The notes under the pieces were generated by a model. The model was not told the DNA's origin. It saw only the letters and a list, made by a program, of their open reading frames with translations, and searched no databases. Positions 1-5,545 of a stretch of DNA of 26,867 bases are shown here, in pieces. Source of the stretch: a virus; the IMG/VR virus record IMGVR_UViG_3300030060_002720, positions 1-26,867 of that record. The stretch is one strand, 5' to 3'. How positions within the stretch are numbered: the stretch's first letter is position 1; each line of letters starts with the position of its first letter. The position numbers were made by a program, and so were the translations under genes.

Positions 1-337
1 ATCCTTTCTCAGTAAAAAAATATTTAAAATATCTTACTCCCTTTAATGTATAATCTTTTTCTGCAATAAAATCAATCATCCAAACATTTTTTCCTCCACC
101 ATCATAACCATACCGAGGAAACTTAAGTGTTTTTAAATACTTATCAATGTGTTCTTGTTTAGGAAACCCCCATGTACCAAAGACAACTGGCTTACCTTTT
201 TCATAAATTATTTTATATTGATCAAGTAGAATTGGTAATAAGACACATCTGCATATTTCTTCTACTGTCCAAGTTTTATGCAAAGGACTTTCAAGCATAA
301 ATATTAAAACACTTTGTAAATCTTTAAACTTACTCAT
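1..337 (-). CDS. HlyC/RtxC-type toxin-activating lysine acyltransferase (3' part outside window)
   Basis: Reading the minus strand from the ATG at 337 gives 112 residues with no stop before the window edge, so the C-terminus is missing. The protein has the signature of the HlyC family, enzymes that move a fatty acyl chain from acyl-ACP to internal lysines of RTX toxins. Near the N-terminus is S-P-L-H-K-T-W (residues 17-23), matching HlyC's S-P-L-H-R-x-W with its catalytic His (here His20). At about residues 80-92 is GGGKNVWMIDFIA, matching HlyC's SGDRKWFIDWIAPFG around its catalytic Asp. The PVVFGTWGF segment also matches HlyC's PVAYCSWAN. The ATG overlaps the terL stop codon (ATGA), so the gene is probably translated by coupling to terL. 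No RTX protein is visible in the window, so the substrate is unknown; a virion or host lysine is possible. The family call is strong, the biological role is not. Confidence 0.82.
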   Translation of the reverse strand, partial: MSKFKDLQSVLIFMLESPLHKTWTVEEICRCVLLPILLDQYKIIYEKGKPVVFGTWGFPKQEHIDKYLKTLKFPRYGYDGGGKNVWMIDFIAEKDYTLKGVRYFKYFFTEKG

Positions 338-1620
338 GCAAAAATATTATAATCATTATCAGCAACAGCTTGTGGTGGCTTGGTGTAGGTCGTTCTATTA
401 TTGATGCCTATGGCTAGATAACGGAACGCATCTGCTGCATGAGAGGTGTAGTCATGTCTTGGCTGATCTCTAAATCTTTTCTTCTTCTCATCCCACTCTT
501 GTCTATACTGTTTCATCATCTCAAGTCCTGTATGACACTTGTCTCTATCAAAATAACATTTTGGCATCAGCAATCGTGCAGCATTAATACCATCTGCTAC
601 TTTCATTTTTGATACCACCTTAAAACGAATACCGAGACTAAACGCTGTCTCCATCCTGGATTTGCCTGACCCCAACTCTCTAATCTCAATATCGTGTGGA
701 GCAAGGTGATCTCCATAATGATAATCTTTTTGGCGAAGTACCTCTGCATAATGGTCAAGTCCAAAGCCAGTATTTTCATAATAGTCGATAACATTAACAG
801 CACCTCCTCTGTAAACCTGCGCAAACCAAATCGCAGTTGAATCGTTAATACCTAAATCCCAAGCTGTATAAACTGGCAAGGCAGGATCATATGGAACTCT
901 TGTAATCCTCCCAGCATCTTCAGCTTCGACAAGCAATCTTCCGTAATACGCACCAATAATCGCAGCAGTAAATGAACATTCATACTCTTGTTCATACTGC
1001 TCAAGTGTCATCTGAGACTTTGCAGCATCTAACTCCGTATCTTTGACAAGTTGTGTTTCACTTGCCTTCGCAATCTTCCAATACCAATAATCAGATCCCT
1101 CTTCTGTTTCATGCTTGGCTTGCGTTAAGATTTCATAAAAATGGTTATGGCCATTTGGTGTACCTAAAAATATGGCAGCACCCTCTCTATCGGATAGTGC
1201 AGGTCTTACAACCTCCCCCCATACTCTAGGATTCTGCATCCCATACTCATCAAATACACACAAGTCTAAGTAAATACCTCTCAAGGCATCAGGATTTTCA
1301 CCTGACAACAACATAATCCTTCCACCATTAGGGAAGTCTGCTCTCAGTTCTGTCTCGTTAAAACTTACACCAGGTATCACACCTGCATAATATTTTACAT
1401 AATCCCAACTTATCCTCTTGGCCTGACTAAAAGTAGGCGCAACCAAAGCAACTCTTGGTCTTGGTAAAGGACAAGTCAACGCATGCTTTATCATGTGATT
1501 GACTGCAAACACAGTTTTGCCAAACCTTCTGTGCATCACAAGCACATTCCAACGCTTTAAATCTCTGTGCATCTCTGCTTGTAGCACTCTAGGCTTATAC
1601 GGAATCTTTATTTGTGCCAT
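334..1620 (-). CDS. terL: Terminase large subunit (packaging ATPase/nuclease)
   Basis: A 428-residue protein with the full set of large-terminase motifs. The N-terminal ATPase has Walker A at residues 30-36 (HRRFGKT), Walker B at about 119-125 (DLCVFDE, with Asp124 and catalytic Glu125) and the coupling motif GTPNG at 153-157. The C-terminal RNase H-like nuclease has the first acidic residue in AWDLG (Asp255), a second acidic cluster in HDIEIRE (about 309-315) and the final motif near residues 390-400 (HDYTSHAADAFRY). It pumps DNA into the procapsid through the portal and cuts concatemers. The start lies inside the 3' end of terS (26-nt overlap), with GGGA five bases upstream of the ATG. The stop overlaps the start of the acyltransferase gene. 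The length is complete though somewhat shorter than many TerL proteins. Confidence 0.95.
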   Translation of the reverse strand: MAQIKIPYKPRVLQAEMHRDLKRWNVLVMHRRFGKTVFAVNHMIKHALTCPLPRPRVALVAPTFSQAKRISWDYVKYYAGVIPGVSFNETELRADFPNGGRIMLLSGENPDALRGIYLDLCVFDEYGMQNPRVWGEVVRPALSDREGAAIFLGTPNGHNHFYEILTQAKHETEEGSDYWYWKIAKASETQLVKDTELDAAKSQMTLEQYEQEYECSFTAAIIGAYYGRLLVEAEDAGRITRVPYDPALPVYTAWDLGINDSTAIWFAQVYRGGAVNVIDYYENTGFGLDHYAEVLRQKDYHYGDHLAPHDIEIRELGSGKSRMETAFSLGIRFKVVSKMKVADGINAARLLMPKCYFDRDKCHTGLEMMKQYRQEWDEKKKRFRDQPRHDYTSHAADAFRYLAIGINNRTTYTKPPQAVADNDYNIFA

Positions 1621-1993
1621 CTGTTTCCCATACTACTCTTAATGTTCCATCACTTATCTCAACACCAGTCCTTGATTTGCCTTCACCAAACTTCTCTGGC
1701 AATACTTTTTGCACCTTCCATCTGACATGTGTTGCATAATCTCTTAATAAATTAGGATCGTATAGCTTTCTTTTGTGCAAAGTATCTAAGAACATGCCTT
1801 CTAACTCCTCTAAGGCTTTCTCAGCAGCTTGTTTCTGTGCAGTACGCACAGTATCATTCAACTCCTCATCTTTGGCCATGTGGCGATAAAAGGTAGCTCT
1901 GCTTACCTTCTCGTCTTTGCATGCTTGATACAGACTATGTCCGTCTGTAATCTTTGCTAGTATCTTGTTCTTCTTGTATTTACTGATTGGCAT
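1595..1993 (-). CDS. terS: Terminase small subunit-like DNA-binding protein
   Basis: A 132-residue protein directly upstream of and overlapping terL. Residues about 10-42 form a helix-turn-helix of the kind found in Sf6/lambda-type small terminase subunits (repeated-use pattern: ITDGHSLYQACKDEKVSRAT then FYRHMAKDEEL). It is followed by a long charged helix (about 45-75) suited to oligomerisation and a C-terminal tail that could contact TerL. Its expected job is to recognise the packaging site and start DNA cutting by TerL. There is no good Shine-Dalgarno sequence before the ATG at 1993 (the upstream stretch is CACCATAAAAACACACA), which is unusual in this genome. The call rests on the fold pattern and position; sequence identity to a specific TerS family was not established. 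Confidence 0.8.
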   Translation of the reverse strand: MPISKYKKNKILAKITDGHSLYQACKDEKVSRATFYRHMAKDEELNDTVRTAQKQAAEKALEELEGMFLDTLHKRKLYDPNLLRDYATHVRWKVQKVLPEKFGEGKSRTGVEISDGTLRVVWETDGTNKDSV

Positions 1994-2077
1994 TGTGTGT
2001 TTTTATGGTGTTATTAATATACATATATGTGTGCGTGTGTGTCTTGGGCCTGTGTGCCTTTGCAAATACTCCCCCCA

Positions 2078-2107
2078 GCTGTTGCAATGCTGTTGCATTT
2101 TTGCAAC
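2078..2107. repeat. GCTGTTGCA direct repeats and GTTGCA hairpin near terS
   Basis: Two copies of GCTGTTGCA (2078-2086 and 2089-2097) are two bases apart. The second forms a perfect 6-bp inverted repeat with TGCAAC at 2102-2107 over a TTTT loop. The cluster lies about 115 bases upstream of the terS start and would suit a protein-binding site such as a TerS recognition site, but that is not shown. Confidence 0.5.
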
Positions 2108-2253
2108 TATAAATCTTTTTTGTAGTTTTTTATATACTATGCTGCGTATCATTGTCTCATAAAGTGTTTATAAAAACATATAAAGCCTATACTATATATA
2201 AGCTCCAGGAAAGCAAACAAATAAAAAAAAATTGCTACTATAAAATAATATAC

Positions 2254-2283
2254 TTGACATATTGTAAAGTATAATCATATACT
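2254..2283 (+). promoter_or_regulatory. Sigma70-type promoter with dyad, for the 2314-3301 operon
   Basis: TTGACA (2254-2259) and TATACT (2278-2283) are separated by 18 bases, giving a near-consensus bacterial promoter about 30 bases upstream of the first small gene. The -35 box is part of CTTGACATATTGTAAAG (2253-2269), which matches 16 of 17 bases of the element in the promoter at 5778-5794, so both are likely controlled by the same regulator. Confidence 0.7.
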
Positions 2284-2313
2284 AAGTATAACTTAACAAC
2301 AGGAGTTTATTTT

Positions 2314-2493
2314 ATGAAATACGAAACAATATTAATGATAGCATTAGCACAATTCTTTTTATTGCTGCCAATATCATTCTACTTTTTATCCTTAAATTTG
2401 CCTTTGGTTTTTTTTATCTTACTAATGACTTCAGGTATGTTTACAATAGTAACTTTATACTATCCACTAATAACAATTCATAACAACAAATAG
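2314..2493 (+). CDS. Small hydrophobic membrane protein, two predicted spans
   Basis: A 59-residue protein beginning MKYETILMIALAQFFLL with a good ribosome binding site (AGGAG at 2301-2305). Almost the whole chain is hydrophobic, with two predicted membrane spans at roughly residues 6-27 and 30-53, ending in a short polar tail (HNNK). It is the first gene after the promoter at 2254-2283, so it is probably expressed early. I do not recognise the family. Small early membrane proteins of phages often change the host envelope or block superinfection, but nothing in the sequence proves this here. Confidence 0.65.
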   Translation: MKYETILMIALAQFFLLLPISFYFLSLNLPLVFFILLMTSGMFTIVTLYYPLITIHNNK

Positions 2494-2504
2494 GAGTTTT
2501 AACA

Positions 2505-2852
2505 ATGCCACATTTTACACAAACTTATAAGTACGAAGAGATACAAGAGTATTTTAATGATTACTTAAGAGATAATCTTGATTACTTAAAAGAAAATTAC
2601 CCAACAACATATTTAGATGATTTACATCATTACGCATTTAATGAAGATTATTATATTATTGGAACATACAAAGCCAAGCAATGGTTAGGAGATGAAGCCT
2701 TTGATATAATAAACATAATCAAAAACTATGAACAAGATAACTTTGGGGAAGTTACAACAGACTTTTCAGAACCTGAAAGAGTTGTGAACATGTATGTTTA
2801 TATTGTAGGCGAACAAATAGTTTACGACTACATTAATAAACAAGCAGCTTAA
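2505..2852 (+). CDS. Acidic conserved phage protein of unknown function
   Basis: A 115-residue protein with AGGAG (2492-2496) overlapping the stop of the preceding gene and the ATG eight bases further on. It is strongly acidic: I count 22 Asp/Glu against 8 Lys/Arg. The central part (about residues 45-85), with the pattern FNEDYYIIGTYKAKQWLG followed by NYEQDNFGE, and the later VVNMYVYIVGE resemble a family I recall from cyanophages and other marine phages without a known role. The charge and early position would fit a DNA mimic or anti-restriction protein, which is speculation. It is followed by a hairpin terminator. Confidence 0.75.
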   Translation: MPHFTQTYKYEEIQEYFNDYLRDNLDYLKENYPTTYLDDLHHYAFNEDYYIIGTYKAKQWLGDEAFDIINIIKNYEQDNFGEVTTDFSEPERVVNMYVYIVGEQIVYDYINKQAA

Positions 2853-2862
2853 GTTAGTCTCT

Positions 2863-2887
2863 AACACCTGGACTTACTCCAGGTGTT
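2863..2887 (+). terminator. Hairpin terminator-like element
   Basis: A perfect 9-bp stem, AACACCTGG pairing with CCAGGTGTT, encloses a 7-base loop about 10 bases after the stop at 2852. The following T run is short (the stem's own TT plus one T), so it may only attenuate transcription into the next two genes. Confidence 0.6.
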
Positions 2888-2933
2888 TAAGATTTACTTA
2901 GTAAATCATAACAACATAGAAAGAAGGTACATT

Positions 2934-3125
2934 ATGACTAAAAAAGATATAAAGAAAGCTATTAAATTTTTTCTAAAATATAAAGATAAATGGCATAGTT
3001 ACGCAAACGATAATAAGACAATAAAAGTAATTTGTTATCTTGTTAATCTTAAAATCCTTAATCATAATAATTTTAATCAAGTAAAGATTAATGTTCATAA
3101 TGCAGAATTATATTTGAGAGGATAA
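2934..3125 (+). CDS. Small basic protein of unknown function
   Basis: A 63-residue lysine-rich protein starting MTKKDIKKAIKFFLKYKDKW. The ATG at 2934 has AGAAGG (2922-2927) at proper spacing, which argues against the in-frame ATG at 2883, which lies inside the upstream terminator stem and would add 17 residues. The sequence looks mostly helical at the N-terminus and ends in an Asn-rich segment. It is not recognised. It lies two bases before the next small gene, so the two are co-translated. Confidence 0.6.
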   Translation: MTKKDIKKAIKFFLKYKDKWHSYANDNKTIKVICYLVNLKILNHNNFNQVKINVHNAELYLRG

Positions 3126-3127
3126 CA

Positions 3128-3301
3128 ATGAATAGAAAATATTTAAACATGCACATAGACCAAGCTACACCAAAAAAGATGAGCAAAAGAGAAAAGATTA
3201 TTTTAACTATAGAAAGCATTGCAATTGTGATGCTTTTTATATTTTTTATCTTTTTATTCTTAATATCAGATATTATAGAAAACTATTTTTTAGGCTTGTA
3301 G
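3128..3301 (+). CDS. Small single-span membrane protein
   Basis: A 57-residue protein two bases downstream of the preceding stop, with GAGAGG (3116-3121) as ribosome binding site. Residues 1-24 are polar and positively charged (KKMSKREK), followed by one hydrophobic span at about 28-48 and a short acidic tail, which predicts the N-terminus in the cytoplasm. Not recognised. Together with the 59-residue protein at 2314 it makes a second membrane miniprotein in the same operon, which suggests that the operon acts on the host envelope. Confidence 0.6.
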   Translation: MNRKYLNMHIDQATPKKMSKREKIILTIESIAIVMLFIFFIFLFLISDIIENYFLGL

Positions 3302-3320
3302 AGAGCATAAAACTATATTT

Positions 3321-3346
3321 AGGCTAGTGAAGTACCAAACTAGCCT
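3321..3346 (+). terminator. Hairpin at the end of the small-gene operon
   Basis: AGGCTAGT (3321-3328) pairs with ACTAGCCT (3339-3346) over a 10-base loop, 20 bases after the last stop codon of the plus-strand operon. Only a short T run follows, so termination strength is uncertain. Confidence 0.45.
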
Positions 3347-3580
3347 TTACATAGCCTTACAAGCCTTTAAATCGTCATTAAACAACATATAAGAAAGATA
3401 AATACGCATAGTATAGCATATAAGCATAGTATATAAACTATTATAGTATATAAACTTATATATATTTTTATATATAAATATTACTGTAATAGATACTATG
3501 CTTAGTATATAAACTATTATAGTATATATGCTGCGTAGCATAGTAGAGAAAGAGTATCACAACTTTTAAAAATCACAAAG
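3347..3580. repeat. AT-rich non-coding island with 26-bp direct repeat
   Basis: No credible gene is seen between the two convergent operons. The island is made of TATA-like steps and contains an exact 26-bp direct repeat at 3427-3452 and 3503-3528 (core ATATAAACTATTATAGTATA). Immediately after the second copy is an inverted repeat, TATGCT-GCGT-AGCATA (3527-3542). The sequence GCATAGTATATAAA at 3424-3437 also occurs inverted at 2129-2142, and TATGCTGCGTA occurs at both 2138-2148 and 3527-3537. Such iterated, easily melted DNA fits a replication origin or a recombination site; the role is inferred. Confidence 0.6.
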
Positions 3581-3607
3581 AAAAAAAATGAGAGGGAAAA
3601 CTCCCTC
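3581..3607 (-). terminator. Rho-independent terminator of the methyltransferase operon
   Basis: Read on the minus strand, GAGGGA-GTTT-TCCCTC (3607-3592) forms a 6-bp GC-rich stem followed, after three bases, by eight T (3588-3581). It lies about 80 bases after the stop of the DUF6378 gene and ends the minus-strand operon. Confidence 0.75.
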
Positions 3608-3687
3608 CCATCTTCTCATCTTAACAACATAGAGTTAGATAACAGAATCTTACTCAGCAGTAAAAGTAAAAGAGAAAGCAAAAAAAA

Positions 3688-3951
3688 TCAATCTTTTTTA
3701 TCTTCTCCACCAAGCGCACCATAACCACAAATATCTGTCCAGCTATCCACATGACCTGGACTCTTCACTAATCGAGAAATTTTAAGTGCAATCAAACAAA
3801 GATACACCATGCGAACTGATACCTTTATGCCAAGAATAGCTGACCACATTGTCGCAACTCTTTGATGATTATCAAACGCATCACCATAATCTTTTGCTCT
3901 ATCCCCATTGATTAAATCTGCTGCTCTTTTTAAATACCAATCTCTTTTCAT
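3688..3951 (-). CDS. DUF6378 domain protein
   Basis: An 87-residue protein with the pattern I associate with DUF6378: an N-terminal helix followed by GDRAKDYGDAFDNHQRVATM (residues 16-35), a W-x-x-I-L-G turn, a long hydrophobic helix with KISRLVKSPGH (57-67) and DSWTDICGYGALGGE (69-83). The family is common in phages, often near nucleotide or DNA-modification genes, and has no proven function that I know of. The Asp/His/Glu pattern on helices is reminiscent of all-alpha MazG-like pyrophosphatases, but this is only a resemblance. The start overlaps the stop of the nuclease gene (ATGA), so it is translated as the last gene of the operon. Confidence 0.8.
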   Translation of the reverse strand: MKRDWYLKRAADLINGDRAKDYGDAFDNHQRVATMWSAILGIKVSVRMVYLCLIALKISRLVKSPGHVDSWTDICGYGALGGEDKKD

Positions 3952-4319
3952 ATCTTATCCCTTACAATAAAAAACCAAGTATCAATATCAACTTCACACA
4001 CCAAGTCTTTGCTCGAAGAGAAAGCAGAATCCAACACCTCAAGCCTTATCACACATTTGATGGGATGATTATTAAACTTGTAAATGAGAACTGGCTGCCT
4101 ATCTCCAGCATTGTCAACACATTGCTGCCACCAACTTGGCCTATAAGTTGTGCCTTTTTGATAAGCCTTACACTCTATTGACCAACCAGGTATTTCTATA
4201 TCTGCGCCACCAATTTGATATTGGTCTAAGTTTCTTTTTGCATCATAGCCAAGCGCATCTTTGATGAGAGAGCAGATCTTTCTCTCAAAACCAGCGCCTT
4301 TGTCTCTGCTATTCGCCAT
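3948..4319 (-). CDS. PD-(D/E)XK nuclease, Holliday-junction resolvase-like
   Basis: A 123-residue protein with the compact arrangement of phage/archaeal Hjc-like nucleases: KGAGFERKI with Glu12 in the first helix, then GGADIEIPGWSIECKAYQKG with Asp40, Glu49 and Lys51 as the catalytic D...ExK, and a downstream helix WWQQCVDNAG. It would cut branched DNA during recombination or before packaging. Its start lies inside the 3' end of the methyltransferase gene (11-nt overlap) and its stop overlaps the DUF6378 start, so it is tightly linked to both. Being partnered with a methyltransferase, it could instead act in a restriction-modification pair, but its size and the first-helix Glu favour a resolvase. 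Catalytic residues appear intact. Confidence 0.75.
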   Translation of the reverse strand: MANSRDKGAGFERKICSLIKDALGYDAKRNLDQYQIGGADIEIPGWSIECKAYQKGTTYRPSWWQQCVDNAGDRQPVLIYKFNNHPIKCVIRLEVLDSAFSSSKDLVCEVDIDTWFFIVRDKI

Positions 4320-5544
4320 ACTCAGCTACCCTTATCGCATAAAATAACTCTGCAACAACCTGTGGCACAATACTATTACCGAGTGCCTTTAGCTTTTTCG
4401 TTCTGTCTTTTTGGTTTGTGGCAACTCTTGGGATGTCTGCTGGCTCTTCGGAGAAATGTCCAGATAATGCTTCGGATATCCCATCAGCCATGTAACCCAT
4501 TCTGCATTGAGTTGCCCTGTGTTTTGTTGTTGGTGTACTGCTCTTGGCAAACTCATCCTCTCTCTGTTTTCTTTCCAATTGCTTATGTTGCCTGAATCCT
4601 TGTAGTCTCTTGTCGTTGGAGTTGGCAGCATCTTTTGTCTCTGTAACTGTGCTACTGCTGTTACTAGACTTATCTGCCCATCCTTTTCTCTGAGATGCTT
4701 CTCTGATCTTGGCCCTCTCTGTCCATCCCATGCGTTTGGTGTTGGGAACATCTGTTGCGATAACTTCTTCCCTCTCTGTCTTAGACCTACTGATATTTCT
4801 ACTTCTTCCTCTAAAACCTTCCCCCCTTTGCCATTCGGTCTGCTCCCAGGATTTGCTGCTCTCGGTGTCGGCCATAACTTCATTGTGTCTGCTAGGTTCA
4901 AAGAATGACTGCTCTTTCCATCCTTGCTCAATCGTCTGTTGTTCTTTGTCAATGTTAGTTTTGGATGTTCTATTTCTTGTGTTGTTGGTGTTGGAAACAT
5001 CTCCCAACCACTTTTCATTGACGGACTCATTTGATTGGCTGTAGATGTTGGAGTGTGCAATAATCCATACTCTGTCTCGTCTGTGTGGTGCATTTTTACT
5101 TGCAGCTGGAATAACAACCGATTGTACGGAGTAACCTTCTTTTTCCAAATCAGTTTGCACTTGTTCGAATAAAATCCCTTGGTTGATGTTAATAAGACCG
5201 ACAACATTTTCTCCAATGACCCATTTCGGTTTACAATCTTGTATAATTCTAAGCATTTCATCCCAGAGCCACCGATCATCTTCTGTTGCTTTTTGTAGTC
5301 CAGCTTGACTGACTGCCTGGCAGGGAAATCCTCCTGCAACGATATCAATTGTTCCAAGTCCAGTTGCATCTATTGTCCTAACATCATCATAAATGGGAAC
5401 ATCTTTCCAATGCTTGCGCAACACTTGTTGACAAAACTCATCCTGTTCACAAAAGGCAACAGTCTCATAGCCACCAACAAGTTTCTCTGCTGCGTAACTG
5501 AAACCACCAATTCCACTAAACAAGTCAAGTAAACGCATAACCAT
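4309..5544 (-). CDS. DNA (cytosine-5) methyltransferase
   Basis: A 411-residue C5 methyltransferase. Motif I (SAM binding) is DLFSGIGGFS at 7-16, motif IV is GGFPCQAVS at 71-79 with catalytic Cys75, motif VI is ENV at 112-114, motif VIII is PHRRDRVW at 153-160, and motifs IX/X are at the C-terminus (RTKKLKALGNSIVPQVVAEL, 381-400). It flips a cytosine in its target and methylates C5, probably to protect phage DNA from host restriction or to alter expression. Residues about 165-365, where the target-recognition domain should be, are polar and low-complexity with repeated N/D-T/S-N/K units (VSNTNN, VMADTES, DVPNTKR, DAANSND). This same stretch is open in the +1 frame over 326 codons (separate entry). 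The gene follows the repressor gene by one base and overlaps the nuclease gene. ATG at 5544 or 5538 are both possible. Confidence 0.93.
   Translation of the reverse strand: MVMRLLDLFSGIGGFSYAAEKLVGGYETVAFCEQDEFCQQVLRKHWKDVPIYDDVRTIDATGLGTIDIVAGGFPCQAVSQAGLQKATEDDRWLWDEMLRIIQDCKPKWVIGENVVGLININQGILFEQVQTDLEKEGYSVQSVVIPAASKNAPHRRDRVWIIAHSNIYSQSNESVNEKWLGDVSNTNNTRNRTSKTNIDKEQQTIEQGWKEQSFFEPSRHNEVMADTESSKSWEQTEWQRGEGFRGRSRNISRSKTEREEVIATDVPNTKRMGWTERAKIREASQRKGWADKSSNSSSTVTETKDAANSNDKRLQGFRQHKQLERKQREDEFAKSSTPTTKHRATQCRMGYMADGISEALSGHFSEEPADIPRVATNQKDRTKKLKALGNSIVPQVVAELFYAIRVAEYGE
4389..5369 (-). CDS. Overlapping +1-frame reading frame inside the methyltransferase gene
   Basis: A 326-codon frame, +1 relative to the methyltransferase, nested in its last three quarters. 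It is not random: residues about 55-110 (LLTSTKGFYSNKCKLIWKKK, then NRLLFQL and TDETEYGLLHTPTS) match the pattern of a phage/bacterial protein family I recall as fused to or adjacent to C5 methyltransferases. There are repeated x-P-T-P units (LHTPTS 104, MFPTPTT 124, LWPTPRA 165, MFPTPNAWD 207, MLPTPTTRD 247) and a final GQLNAEWVTWLMGYPKHYLD (285-304), a hallmark of that family. The ATG at 5369 has AGGA six bases upstream. Either it is translated from this internal start, or it is reached by frameshifting, or it is the fossil of a former frame. The overlap with an intact methyltransferase makes it dual-coding. That the frame is meaningful is fairly sure; that it is translated is not shown. Confidence 0.55.
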   Translation of the reverse strand: MQLDLEQLISLQEDFPARQSVKLDYKKQQKMIGGSGMKCLELYKIVNRNGSLEKMLSVLLTSTKGFYSNKCKLIWKKKVTPYNRLLFQLQVKMHHTDETEYGLLHTPTSTANQMSPSMKSGWEMFPTPTTQEIEHPKLTLTKNNRRLSKDGKSSHSLNLADTMKLWPTPRAANPGSRPNGKGGKVLEEEVEISVGLRQRGKKLSQQMFPTPNAWDGQRGPRSEKHLREKDGQISLVTAVAQLQRQKMLPTPTTRDYKDSGNISNWKENRERMSLPRAVHQQQNTGQLNAEWVTWLMGYPKHYLDISPKSQQTSQELPQTKKTERKS

Positions 5545-5545
5545 T

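Larger units (their letters stand above)
1994..2313. other. Non-coding region upstream of terS, divergent to the 2314 operon
   Basis: No convincing gene is seen in this 320-base stretch. The terS-proximal part (2010-2110) is locally GC- and GT-rich, with TG runs and a block of six C, unlike the surrounding AT-rich DNA, and holds GTTGCA repeats. The distal part (2160-2313) is AT-rich and holds the plus-strand promoter at 2254-2283. Its position beside terS fits a pac/cos or control region, which is inference. Confidence 0.6.

Noticed and set aside
1965-2162. Cysteine-rich plus-strand open frame over the terS upstream region
   Set aside because: No ribosome site; the composition follows from the TG-rich DNA; no recognisable pattern.
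3347-3541. Minus-strand open frame through the AT-rich repeat island
   Set aside because: Encodes only Tyr/Ile/Leu-rich low-complexity sequence from TATA repeats and has no ribosome site.
4709-5044. Leucine-rich plus-strand open frame opposite the methyltransferase
   Set aside because: Antisense to the dual-coding stretch. Low-complexity Leu/Ser composition follows from the complementary codons; no start signal.
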